Positions 1-6,847 of a DNA stretch of 7,711 bases are shown here, in pieces. Where the stretch lies: assembly GCA_013002475.1 (NCBI GenBank), contig JABDJM010000574.1:1-7711 (forward strand), read 5' to 3'. The notes beneath the pieces are model-generated. The model was given only the letters and a program-made list of their open reading frames with translations. It searched no databases and was not told the DNA's origin. How positions within the stretch are numbered: the first letter of the stretch is position 1; each line of letters begins with the position of its first letter. Source of the stretch: Saprospiraceae bacterium (GTDB lineage: Bacteria; Bacteroidota; Bacteroidia; Chitinophagales; Saprospiraceae). The position numbers were made by a program, and so were the translations under genes.

Positions 1-1785
1 AACAATGGCGTCCAGGATCCGGGTGAAAGGGGTATCCCTAATGTCACTGTCAATCTATTAACAGATGCTGATCAGGATGGAGTTTATACTGCAAGTGGAA
101 CGAGTACGGTGACCAATGAATATGGTCATTATATATTCGATGATCTTGTCCCCGGCGCTTATACAGTGGAAGTTGTGGAGACCGGAATCAGCAGTGCTGG
201 ATTTACCACGACCCCAACTGGCGATCCTGATAGTGATGGTGACAATATCTCAAAACCTGTTTTGATTGCTCCAGGTGATGTTTGGCTTGGAGGAGACTTT
301 GGATACAACAATGCTGCTAATCCAGCAGATGTTGGATCTGTCATTTTTGTAGATGTTGATGGCTCTGGTGACTACCTATTCGGAACTGATTTGCCTTTGG
401 CAGGTGTCACGGTCGCATTGATCAAAGAAACAACTGTCGATGGCACCTGGGATCCTGCAGCGGAAGAAGTTGTAGCAACGACAACTACGGATGTCAACGG
501 AGCATACCTGTTCCCTGACCTTCCTGATGGTGATTACATCGTTGTAGTAACAGATTCAGATAATATAATCAACGATCTAAGTAATACTGTTGACCCTGAT
601 GCAGGCAACGATGGTTACAGTGCAGTAAATGTTGCTGTCGCCGATAAGCTTGCAGAAAATTTTGGCTATGTTCCAACTGGACATATAGCTGGCAAAGGGT
701 TTATTGGTGATCATGTCTTTTATGATATGGATGCAAATAATGCCTTCACTGCTGGCGAAGCCGGAATAGAAGGTGTGGAAGTAGAATTACGAGATGCTGT
801 GAGCGACGCAATTCTTTCTACTACAAACACGAATGAAAACGGTATGTACTTCTTTGGCAACCTGGATGACGGTGATTATAAAGTAACTATCAACACAGCA
901 ACGGTCCCTACAGGCCTGGAAAACTCGATCGACCCTAACGGATCAGCTCCAGGAGATAATGAGGGCGGGACAGTGTCGATAACGAGTGGCTCCTCCGACC
1001 TGACCCAGGACTTTGGCTACAAAGCCACCACACCATTGGCAATCTCCGGAACCCTATGGGAGGATAGCAATGCTGATGGAGTAAAGGACGGAACCGAGAC
1101 GATGTACTTTGCAAATGTTCCCGTAGTTCTTAGAAGTGCAGATGGAAACATCCTGGCAACAACAATTACTAACGCAACAGGAGATTACAGTTTCCCAAAT
1201 CTACCAGATGGTTTCAATGGTACTGTAGAAGTACCTGATACGCCAATCTGGGGAACAGACTTCTACTGGCATTCCCTGGGTACAGATAGTGAACCGACGA
1301 TCAGTTCACAAACTCTAGCAGGATCATCCATTACTGGAGTTGATTTTGGGTACTATTCAAGAGGAGCCGCAATCGGGAACCTTGTATGGAATGACATTGA
1401 CAAAAACGGTAGCCAGGATGCCGCTGAGAATGGTATTCAGGATGCTGTATTAGAATTGAAAATTGATTTCGATGGGGACTTGACCGATGACCTTTCAATT
1501 TTCACTAAATCAGATACAGATGGCTTCTTTAGTTTTGGAAACCTTCTTTTGGATGAGCACACCAACGGTGACGGTATAGGTTCAGAACCTACCTTTACTC
1601 TGGCTGTATCAAGTCCAACACGGCATTCAAAATCTACCGCCAACGCAACTGGTGTAGATGCCAAGCAAAACTCAGATACCCATGCCGGTGTAACAGCCAT
1701 TGTAGTGCAGGGACAAACAGATGTTAGCTCAAATACGGATCCAATGATGGAGACCGTTCAGGCTTCTTATGATTTTGGGTTTTAT
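1..1785 (+). repeat. Five tandem SdrD B-like domain repeats within the adhesin
   Basis: The protein shows a repeating pattern: an opening strand with Asp/Asn-rich loop and an NG.QD..E.GI..V.V.L type motif, then a G.Y.F..L.DG.Y.V core, then a closing D/NFGY signature. Closing signatures fall near bases 298, 658, 1009, 1342 and 1771. Unit 1 is cut by the window edge; units 4 and 5 have the clearest Asp loops (EDSNADGVKDG and NDIDKNGSQD). Known SdrD B domains of staphylococcal surface proteins bind calcium and act as rigid stalk modules; that role here is inferred. Unit 5 is longer (about 140 residues) because of an insertion after its core. Confidence 0.85.
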
Positions 1786-3972
1786 GCTTTAAATAGTATC
1801 CTTCCCATAGATGATGATGAAGGTACTTTGATAAACATCCCTGTTCCTGGAAATATCCTTACCAATGATCTGGACCCAGAACTAGATGGAATCACACTCT
1901 CAGGGTTTGAGGATCCTTTAAATCCAGGATCATTCATCGGTACTGGCACAGTCTCTTCAGTTCCTGGAGAAGACGGCAATGGAAATCCTGTTGCCAATGC
2001 CGGAGACATTACAATTGGTCCAAATGGTGACTATACGTATACCCCTGCTTTGGATTTTACCGGAATGATCTTTATTCCCTATCAAATTTGTGATGACTTT
2101 TCTACCTCCGCTTGTGAAAAGGCTATTCTAAGGATTAATGTTTGCGGAATTCCTGATCCTACGGATCCAAACAATAATGAGACCGTGGCGAATAACGATG
2201 ACAATGTTACCCCGGTAAACATTCCTGTGAGTGGAGGAGTAATGGATAACGACATGGATCCAACTCTGGAAAATCAATCTTTTACAGGATTTGAAGATCC
2301 GGCTAGCCCAGGTACTTATGTTAATTCTGGAACACTTTCCAGCTTACCAGGAACAGATGATGACGGAAACTCCGTGAGTGATGCAGGGTCGATACTATTC
2401 ACCCCTGATGGTTCTTACACGTATTCTCCCTCTACAGATTTCACAGGAGTTATTTTCCTTGATTATGAAATTTGTGATGACAATCCGATCCAGGCTTGTG
2501 CGAATGCTGTTTTAAGAATAGATGTTATCGGTGATGAAGATCCAAGTGATAATAATAAGCCATTTGCAGGTGATGACTTTTCTGTAACTCCCATAAATAC
2601 TCCGGTAGTTGGAAGTTTTGTACAGAATGACCATGACCCGAATGGAAATGTGGTCAGGGTGGATGATGTTTTGATTGATCCAAGCGAACCTAGCCCTACT
2701 TCTATAGGAACATTCCAAACGGAGAAAATGGGTGATATCACTTTATACAATGATGGATCTTATGAGTATATGCCACCAGTAGATTACTATGGTCCTGACA
2801 GCTATATTTATGGCTTGTGTGATTCATCTTTGTTGGCACCCCAACCATTGTGTGATTCTGCCACTATTAAGCTGATTGTCATACCAATTTATAGAGATTT
2901 TTCTGATCACGACAATGGAGTCTATGCTCCTGCCTATAACTGGTGTGCACCTGATCTGGATCTTGACTTTGTTCCGGACAGTTCAGAAGCATTTTGGCTA
3001 GGTGAAAGAATTGATTATGAGATTGCCGACTTTTCTTCTGCTATGGCCGACGGTGATGATTCAAATGGAAGCGGAGAATCCGATGAAGATGGACTAGTTT
3101 TTCCAAATTCAGTGACGCCTGGACAGGTTTCCAACTTCTCTGTAACCGTCAACAGTAACAAGAGTGGGCTTGAGGTGTTCTTTGGACTTTGGATTGATTG
3201 GGATGGAGGTGGATTTGACTCCCTTTACACTGGTTCTGGGATAACAAGCTCGCCAACCACAGTTTCCGTTCCGGTAACGATTCCTGCTGGCTACGCCGGT
3301 GCAAATATTTACACAAGGTTGAGAGCGTTTAACGCCCCCCCTGTAAGTGGGGATTTTGCCGGCGGAAGAGCCAATGGGGAGGTTGAGGACCGACTTTTCT
3401 CACTTATTCTTCCTGTTGATCTGAAATCTTTTCAGGCTTCAGCAAGAGGCTGTAAGTCTTTACTTTCATGGGAAACTGCCTCAGAGGAAAACTTCTCTCA
3501 TTTTGAAATTCAACGGAGTGAAAATGGAAAAACCTATCATGCAATCGCTGAAATTGCAGCCGCAGGAGGATCGAATTCAAGAAGCTATAATTACATGGAC
3601 CATTTTGCAACCCCGGTTTGCTATTATCGATTGAAAATGATGGATGTGGACGGAACATTTGAATATTCTGAGGTTATTAACATTAGAACAGAATGTGCAG
3701 ATGCCGATGATTTTGGAATAACGCTTTATCCAAATCCGGTGGCTGAAGGAAGTGACCATCTTACAGCAAGGTTCTATACTAGCCGGCCTGAGACTAAGAT
3801 CTTTCTGAGTAATTCACTTGGAAAAACGGCTAAAGTATTTGAGTTGGAAACCAGATTGGGCTGGAACACTGAACAGTTTGATATTAGCGATCTGCCTGAG
3901 GGTACATACTACTTTACCTTCAGACCCTATACGAAAATGAAATCACAACGATTTGTGATCATTCGACGATAA
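1..3972 (+). CDS. Giant T9SS-secreted multidomain surface protein (SdrD B repeats, Ig-like repeats, GEVED, sorting domain), 5' partial
   Basis: The frame is open from base 1, so the gene starts upstream and the GTG at 109 is only an internal codon; 1323 residues are visible. Domains in window residue numbers: five SdrD B-like units (about 1-103, 107-225, 232-341, 346-451, 455-597), most ending in a D/NFGY or DFGF signature and several carrying Asp-rich loops such as DSNADGVKDG that resemble calcium sites. Three Ig/cadherin-like repeats follow (about 599-716, 722-846, 851-962), each with an ND.DP motif. A GEVED domain (about 965-1136) has DEDG at 1028-1031, WIDWDGG at 1064-1070 and ANGEVED at 1124-1130. 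A fibronectin-like linker starting LPVDLKSFQA (1137-1231) leads to a type A sorting domain (1240-1323) with ITLYPNP and DLPEGTYYF. By family knowledge such proteins cross the outer membrane by T9SS, lose the tail and become surface-anchored or released. An adhesive or matrix role is inferred; no catalytic domain is visible. It ends in TAA before a strong terminator. Confidence 0.93.
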   Translation, partial: NNGVQDPGERGIPNVTVNLLTDADQDGVYTASGTSTVTNEYGHYIFDDLVPGAYTVEVVETGISSAGFTTTPTGDPDSDGDNISKPVLIAPGDVWLGGDFGYNNAANPADVGSVIFVDVDGSGDYLFGTDLPLAGVTVALIKETTVDGTWDPAAEEVVATTTTDVNGAYLFPDLPDGDYIVVVTDSDNIINDLSNTVDPDAGNDGYSAVNVAVADKLAENFGYVPTGHIAGKGFIGDHVFYDMDANNAFTAGEAGIEGVEVELRDAVSDAILSTTNTNENGMYFFGNLDDGDYKVTINTATVPTGLENSIDPNGSAPGDNEGGTVSITSGSSDLTQDFGYKATTPLAISGTLWEDSNADGVKDGTETMYFANVPVVLRSADGNILATTITNATGDYSFPNLPDGFNGTVEVPDTPIWGTDFYWHSLGTDSEPTISSQTLAGSSITGVDFGYYSRGAAIGNLVWNDIDKNGSQDAAENGIQDAVLELKIDFDGDLTDDLSIFTKSDTDGFFSFGNLLLDEHTNGDGIGSEPTFTLAVSSPTRHSKSTANATGVDAKQNSDTHAGVTAIVVQGQTDVSSNTDPMMETVQASYDFGFYALNSILPIDDDEGTLINIPVPGNILTNDLDPELDGITLSGFEDPLNPGSFIGTGTVSSVPGEDGNGNPVANAGDITIGPNGDYTYTPALDFTGMIFIPYQICDDFSTSACEKAILRINVCGIPDPTDPNNNETVANNDDNVTPVNIPVSGGVMDNDMDPTLENQSFTGFEDPASPGTYVNSGTLSSLPGTDDDGNSVSDAGSILFTPDGSYTYSPSTDFTGVIFLDYEICDDNPIQACANAVLRIDVIGDEDPSDNNKPFAGDDFSVTPINTPVVGSFVQNDHDPNGNVVRVDDVLIDPSEPSPTSIGTFQTEKMGDITLYNDGSYEYMPPVDYYGPDSYIYGLCDSSLLAPQPLCDSATIKLIVIPIYRDFSDHDNGVYAPAYNWCAPDLDLDFVPDSSEAFWLGERIDYEIADFSSAMADGDDSNGSGESDEDGLVFPNSVTPGQVSNFSVTVNSNKSGLEVFFGLWIDWDGGGFDSLYTGSGITSSPTTVSVPVTIPAGYAGANIYTRLRAFNAPPVSGDFAGGRANGEVEDRLFSLILPVDLKSFQASARGCKSLLSWETASEENFSHFEIQRSENGKTYHAIAEIAAAGGSNSRSYNYMDHFATPVCYYRLKMMDVDGTFEYSEVINIRTECADADDFGITLYPNPVAEGSDHLTARFYTSRPETKIFLSNSLGKTAKVFELETRLGWNTEQFDISDLPEGTYYFTFRPYTKMKSQRFVIIRR
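1798..2886 (+). repeat. Three Ig/cadherin-like repeats within the adhesin
   Basis: Repeat A (about 1798-2148) and repeat B (about 2179-2532) are close copies. Both contain GFEDP..PG, a G(T)(V/L)SS(V/L)PG stretch, a DG/NG.YTY.P..DFTG core and an ICDD...AC cysteine pair before a final I.V strand. Repeat C (about 2551-2886) keeps NDHDP, DGSYEYMPP and two cysteines (YGLCD, PLCD) but lacks the GFEDP/SSLPG insertion. The pattern matches the large class of bacterial tandem Ig-like/cadherin-like repeats with an ND.DP motif, often calcium-dependent. The cysteine spacing suggests a disulphide within each repeat, which is an inference. Confidence 0.8.
3718..3969 (+). other. T9SS type A C-terminal sorting domain (protein region)
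   Basis: The last 84 residues begin ITLYPNP, continue with a strand-rich segment, then DISDLPEGTYYF and a basic end KSQRFVIIRR. This is the standard layout of the Bacteroidota type IX secretion C-terminal domain of the Por/SprF-type A class. It should be the signal that routes the protein through the outer membrane and is normally cleaved. Its presence is also the strongest taxonomic marker in the window. Confidence 0.9.
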
Positions 3973-3996
3973 ATCTCTTAGTTTTATTTTGTTCGG

Positions 3997-4034
3997 AAGG
4001 CCATCAATTGAATTGATGGCCTTTTCTTTTTTTC
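3997..4034 (+). terminator. Intrinsic terminator after the adhesin gene
   Basis: A perfect 13-base inverted repeat (AAGGCCATCAATT at 3997-4009, AATTGATGGCCTT at 4011-4023) is separated by one base, so the innermost pairs open to form the loop. It is followed directly by a T-rich tract (4022-4034). It lies 24 bases after the TAA of the adhesin. The other strand has no T tract after the stem, so it is a one-way terminator for the plus strand and does not obviously stop the convergent Crp-like transcript. Confidence 0.9.
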
Positions 4035-4110
4035 AAAATCGCTACTCCTTGATTTCAGCCAAAAAACCATTTGGCGACAATAGCCATTGTGAATCATTTC
4101 AGAAGGACTA

Positions 4111-4755
4111 TTATATAACCGTCCTCATACGAGATTTTATCCTGGAAAGAGAGTTTGGAGTAATTCCGATAAAATTTGCAACATATTTACCCGGAATTAT
4201 TTGCATTAATTCAGGAAATTTCTCACTTAGCTTCCTAACACGGGTCTCAGGCCTTTTGGTAGAAATTAGTGAAATCCTTCCGGCCAGGGTCATATTGATA
4301 TTTATCAGAACGTCTGTTAGAAATTGAGATATCGTCCCGTTTTGAAGTGCAAGGATTCTGAGCAGCATAGGGTTAAAACTGATCACCTCTGTTTTGCCCA
4401 TTGCTTCAAAAACCATAATCGAAGGATTCGAGTCTTGCACCTCATGTGGGTTACCTCCAAAACAGCTCGGCAGACTAAGGAATAAGATTTTTTCCTCTTG
4501 CAACTCGTCTTGAAAGTATCCGCGAATGGCCCCCGAAATCACAAAATATAAGATTGGGTGGGTTGTTCCTGGGTATTGTATTTCCTCCCTGTTCTTAAGC
4601 TTTAAGACTCTGGCTGCCCCAACGAGGTCCAGGAAGTCCTTCTCTCTGAGGTAGGGATAAAGCTGTTCCAGCTGTTGCTGGAGAAGTGTTTCTGTTTTCA
4701 ATTGGTGGTCTATTTGTTTGAATATCCAATTTGCTAGACTAAACTGAATATTCAA
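4111..4755 (-). CDS. Crp/Fnr-family transcriptional regulator with cyclic-nucleotide-binding-like domain
   Basis: A cytoplasmic one-component regulator of 214 residues. Residues 1-34 form a helical lead, about 35-135 fit the cNMP-binding-like beta barrel (ILYFVISGAIRGYF near 68-81), 136-165 the dimer helix, and 165-212 a short HTH (TKRPETRVRKLSEKFPELMQIIPGKYVANFIGITPNSLSRIKSRM in two blocks: helix 168-187, then HTH 189-210). The ending IGITPNSLSRIKSRM is the hallmark of Bacteroidota Crp/Fnr proteins, which stop just after the recognition helix and lack a long wing. The cAMP phosphate-binding signature of E. coli Crp is not visible, nor are Fnr-type iron-sulfur cysteines, so the ligand is unknown. 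The first possible start is TTG at 4755-4753; an in-frame TAG lies 15 bases upstream and the next Met is at residue 113, too late. An ATT two codons upstream is a weaker alternative. It follows the TPR regulator by 85 bases on the same strand. Confidence 0.88.
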   Translation of the reverse strand: MNIQFSLANWIFKQIDHQLKTETLLQQQLEQLYPYLREKDFLDLVGAARVLKLKNREEIQYPGTTHPILYFVISGAIRGYFQDELQEEKILFLSLPSCFGGNPHEVQDSNPSIMVFEAMGKTEVISFNPMLLRILALQNGTISQFLTDVLININMTLAGRISLISTKRPETRVRKLSEKFPELMQIIPGKYVANFIGITPNSLSRIKSRMRTVI

Positions 4756-4763
4756 AAGAATAT
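4748..4763. promoter_or_regulatory. Palindrome over the start codon of the Crp-like gene
   Basis: Perfect inverted repeat ATATTC-AAAA-GAATAT with 6-base arms and a 4-base spacer. The probable TTG start codon (4753-4755) sits inside it. Half-sites with a 4-base gap resemble the geometry of FNR sites (TTGAT-N4-ATCAA), though the sequence differs, so autoregulation by the encoded protein is possible. In the mRNA it would make a weak AU-rich hairpin. Functional assignment is inference only. Confidence 0.35.
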
Positions 4764-4822
4764 ACCACTACACCGCTCTTCTAGGGGCACTACATGGGTA
4801 CTCAAAACCTCGTAAATTATTG

Positions 4823-4849
4823 AAAAAAAAGCGTTTGAGGCTACTCAAC
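4823..4849 (-). terminator. Probable weak intrinsic terminator after the TPR regulator
   Basis: On the minus strand a TTGAG/CTCAA stem (4848-4844 and 4839-4835) with a 4-base loop overlaps the TAG stop codon. Four bases later comes a run of eight Ts (4830-4823). The stem is short, so termination would be partial. Read-through into the Crp-like gene is therefore possible. Confidence 0.45.
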
Positions 4850-6460
4850 CTTTTGAGCCATGAGATCCATCAAATAACTGGATACATCTTCACCCGCTTC
4901 CAGGTCCATTTTCTTTCGGAGCCTGTATCGGGCCATTTGGACCGATTTTGGGGTCACATTTCGAAGATTGGCGATTTCCTTTGTAGATAGGTTCAGGCGG
5001 AGCATTCCGCAAAGTTCTAATTCAGATTGGCTTAGATCAGCGAACCGCTCCCTTAGCAAGGAGAAGAATTCGGAATTTACCTGATCAATATTATCCTGGA
5101 AAAAACTAAGCCCTTCATTTACCTGGGTTTGGGTGTTAACAAGTGACCTAATATTTTTGAATTCCTCTTTTGCCTTCGGTGATAAAAACCTTTCCATCCT
5201 ATTAATGCTATTAAAAAGCTTTTCAGCTATTTCATTTCTTCTTTTAATATCCAAAGCAAAATTGGTGAGATCCTGGGTTTTAGTTTCCAGTTGGTCCTTT
5301 AAGAATAATGTCTTTTGTAATGCTTCTTCATTTTCAATGGTTAATTCAAGCCTTTTTAACCTTGACCTGTAAAACAGAAGGAACCCAATGATGGTCAAAC
5401 CCAAAAGAACAGACATCACTATACCCATCCACAAGCGACTGATTTTTTGAGATTGCTTAAGACTGCCGATCTCTTGTTCATTTGCCAGCAACGCATTCTC
5501 ATTCTTTAGCATCTCATATTTAGCTTCCAGTGTTGCCAGATGCTCCAAATTTTCTGAACTATTGATGCTATCTCTCAGATTGTGAAACTTGCGGTAAAAA
5601 GTTAGTGCCTTCTTATTTTCATTTACCGTTTCATAATAATCTGCCAAATGATTATAGGCCGAGTATTCGTGAATCTTAAAATTATTGGCTTTGTGGATTG
5701 CTAATCCTTTTTCTAAATAGTTTAAAGCTTTGTCAAATTGACCCAACTTCAAGTAGGCCTTTCCAAGATTAAGAAAAGTCAAACCTCTTTTCATATGATC
5801 CTTTTGGAACATTTCCATCCTTTCCATTTGGAAAAAATATTGAATTGCTTTTGTAGGTTCCTCGAGGTCGAGATGATAAACACCCATATTCCCCAGGATA
5901 TAAAATTTACCAATGTCTGATTCATTGTGCTCGAAATTTGCCAGCGCCTTATGGAAATGGACCATAGCAGAGTCTCCTAGTTCCATCCTTAAATAGGCCG
6001 CTCCAATATTATTATGAAGATCTCCCCACAATCTATTTGTTTTGTCCCCTTCCAGGAGGACAAGGCCTTTATTGTAATAATCAATTGCCTTTACATAATC
6101 TTCTGCCTTAAGATGGGAAGTACCAATATATTTCAGAGCAATAGCCATTTTTGACGTATCATTCATTGAGGTTGCAAGGATGAATCCTCTTTGAAAATTC
6201 TCTAATGATATGGGAATTTCTCCTGCATGCATAGTGTCAATCGCCCTAAGCATTACTGCTTTGTATTCGCCCTCTGTATATTGAATTGCTTTAGAAAGTT
6301 TTTCGGCTCTCTCATAATCCGGTAAGGAAAGCATATGCGTATCCACCTTTGTAATTACCTCCTCTCCCAATAATAGCTCGATACTGTCCATTATGGACAA
6401 AGCCTGTCCATTTAGGTTTATAGATAGGCAAATCAAAATTGTTGTGATTAGAAATCTCAT
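4841..6460 (-). CDS. TPR-transmembrane-HTH regulator (membrane-anchored, LuxR-like DNA-binding end)
   Basis: A 539-residue protein with a signal-like leader (MRFLITTILICLSINLNGQA), tetratricopeptide repeats over about 66-300 (A..Y.K...Y pattern such as LNLGKAYLKLGQFDKALNYL), a charged coiled coil (303-340), one membrane span (about 344-364, WMGIVMSVLLGLTIIGFLLFY), a second coiled coil (365-430) and a C-terminal HTH (about 475-520, LSQSELELCGMLRLNLSTKEIANL then VTPKSVQMARYRLRKK). This layout is common in Bacteroidota: periplasmic TPRs sense a partner and the cytoplasmic HTH binds DNA. No histidine kinase or ATPase domain is present. The ATG at 6460 has an AAAGG at 6472-6468 as a possible ribosome site. 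The start follows the stop of a 46-codon paralogous fragment by 10 bases, and the Crp-like regulator lies 85 bases downstream. The target genes and signal are unknown. A T-rich partial terminator overlaps its stop. Confidence 0.9.
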   Translation of the reverse strand: MRFLITTILICLSINLNGQALSIMDSIELLLGEEVITKVDTHMLSLPDYERAEKLSKAIQYTEGEYKAVMLRAIDTMHAGEIPISLENFQRGFILATSMNDTSKMAIALKYIGTSHLKAEDYVKAIDYYNKGLVLLEGDKTNRLWGDLHNNIGAAYLRMELGDSAMVHFHKALANFEHNESDIGKFYILGNMGVYHLDLEEPTKAIQYFFQMERMEMFQKDHMKRGLTFLNLGKAYLKLGQFDKALNYLEKGLAIHKANNFKIHEYSAYNHLADYYETVNENKKALTFYRKFHNLRDSINSSENLEHLATLEAKYEMLKNENALLANEQEIGSLKQSQKISRLWMGIVMSVLLGLTIIGFLLFYRSRLKRLELTIENEEALQKTLFLKDQLETKTQDLTNFALDIKRRNEIAEKLFNSINRMERFLSPKAKEEFKNIRSLVNTQTQVNEGLSFFQDNIDQVNSEFFSLLRERFADLSQSELELCGMLRLNLSTKEIANLRNVTPKSVQMARYRLRKKMDLEAGEDVSSYLMDLMAQKVE

Positions 6461-6467
6461 TGCTCAG

Positions 6468-6472
6468 CCTTT
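6468..6472 (-). promoter_or_regulatory. Possible ribosome binding site AAAGG for the TPR-HTH regulator
   Basis: AAAGG lies 7 bases before the ATG at 6460 on the minus strand and overlaps the TAA stop of the upstream fragment (TAAAGG). Shine-Dalgarno sites are often weak or absent in Bacteroidota, so its main value is to support this start and suggest possible translational coupling with the short upstream ORF. Confidence 0.35.
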
Positions 6473-6611
6473 AAATTTTTGGTTTGTTGGTATAACCATT
6501 GGCTGCCACTTCCAGACCGAGGTATAGTGGGATACTGTCAACAATTGATAACTGTTGGCTAAAGAGAAAGGAAGAGAGAAAGAGATTCAATAAATCAGGG
6601 GCGATTCTCAT
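6471..6611 (-). pseudogene. 46-codon remnant of a tandem paralogue of the TPR-HTH regulator (or a small leader ORF)
   Basis: The ATG at 6611 (preceded by an in-frame TAG) opens 46 codons ending in TAA at 6473-6471. The peptide begins with a signal-like hydrophobic stretch (LLNLFLSSFLFSQQ) followed by LSIVDSIPLYLGLEV, against LSIMDSIELLLGEEV in the downstream intact gene. Aligned from Met1 without a single gap, 18 of 41 residues agree; in residues 18-41 it is 13 of 24, and 9 of those 13 shared residues use different, synonymous codons. This indicates old common descent under protein-level constraint rather than recent slippage or chance. After residue 41 similarity ends and no TPR follows, so the body has been lost. 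Other frames beyond that point showed no convincing continuation. It could be a dead remnant or a kept small exported peptide or upstream ORF whose stop overlaps the AAAGG of the next gene. Confidence 0.55.
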
Positions 6612-6698
6612 CTATAGGTCAAGTTTGGGTCCTTGGATATTAAATATACTAAAGTTGATAGGTTGAGAAAAATTGAAAAGAACAAGGTCAAAATTCGC

Positions 6699-6714
6699 CT
6701 GAAATGAATTTCAG
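6699..6714. promoter_or_regulatory. Operator-like inverted repeat upstream of the TPR regulator
   Basis: CTGAAAT and ATTTCAG form perfect 7-base arms around a 2-base spacer. It lies about 90 bases before the paralogue fragment and 240 before the intact TPR gene. There is no T tract, so it is not a terminator. A dimeric regulator site is possible but unproven. Confidence 0.3.
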
Positions 6715-6797
6715 AATATACTTAAGAATAGCAAGTAAAGTGTTTGATGCAATTATTGAAGGATTCTGGAATTAGCGCTAAGCTTGATTACAGTTTA

Positions 6798-6836
6798 ACC
6801 GAAGGTCACAAATGCAAAAGCTTTTTACTCTTCGGT
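6798..6836 (-). other. Inverted repeat downstream of truC, possible non-canonical 3' hairpin
   Basis: ACCGAAG (6798-6804) and CTTCGGT (6830-6836) are perfect complements enclosing 25 bases that include a second palindrome AAAAGCTTTT (6817-6826). It starts 12 bases after the truC stop on the minus strand. There is no run of Ts after the outer stem, so it may stabilise the transcript end rather than terminate by the usual intrinsic route. Confidence 0.3.
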
Positions 6837-6847
6837 CCTGTTCTTTT

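Larger units (their letters stand above)
6612..6847. other. Intergenic region between truC and the paralogue fragment
   Basis: No convincing gene here; a 23-codon plus-strand frame at 6704-6775 has no support. It holds a 7+7 inverted repeat CTGAAAT-GA-ATTTCAG (6699-6714), a 10-base palindrome TTAGCGCTAA (6772-6781), and a wide inverted repeat ACCGAAG/CTTCGGT (6798-6804 and 6830-6836) just after the truC stop. On the minus strand, TATATTTA (6648-6641) is one base off the Bacteroidota -7 consensus TAnnTTTG and lies about 30 bases before the ATG at 6611; no clear -33 element accompanies it. With the fragment, this makes a 387-base stretch without an intact gene. Confidence 0.5.

Noticed and set aside
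109..111. GTG at 109 as the start of the adhesin
   Set aside because: The same frame is open back to base 1 and the upstream 36 codons complete an SdrD B motif (NNGVQDPGERGI), so the true start is outside the window.
4058..4075. GCCAAA/TTTGGC hairpin as a terminator for the Crp-like gene
   Set aside because: On the minus strand the T run lies in the loop rather than after the stem, and the stem is only 6 bases, so it does not fit an intrinsic terminator.
3989..4327. Plus-strand 112-codon open frame starting in the adhesin terminator
   Set aside because: It begins inside the terminator hairpin, runs antisense through the conserved HTH and barrel of the Crp-like gene, and its translation has no recognisable domain; it is a shadow frame.
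6385..6411. TGTCCAT-T-ATGGACA inverted repeat plus a third TGTCCAT copy
   Set aside because: It lies inside the signal-peptide/mature junction of a well-supported coding sequence, and codon constraint plus chance explains it; no supporting context.
6539..6557. Imperfect inverted repeat CAACA...TGTTG
   Set aside because: Only 7 of 9 positions pair and it lies within the coding-like paralogue fragment, whose homology explains the sequence better.
6704..6775. 23-codon plus-strand ORF (MNFRIYLRIASKVFDAIIEGFWN is its reading, given here only as start MNFRIY and end EGFWN)
   Set aside because: Short, starts inside a palindrome, no ribosome site or promoter box, and no similarity to anything else in the window; expected by chance in AT-rich DNA.
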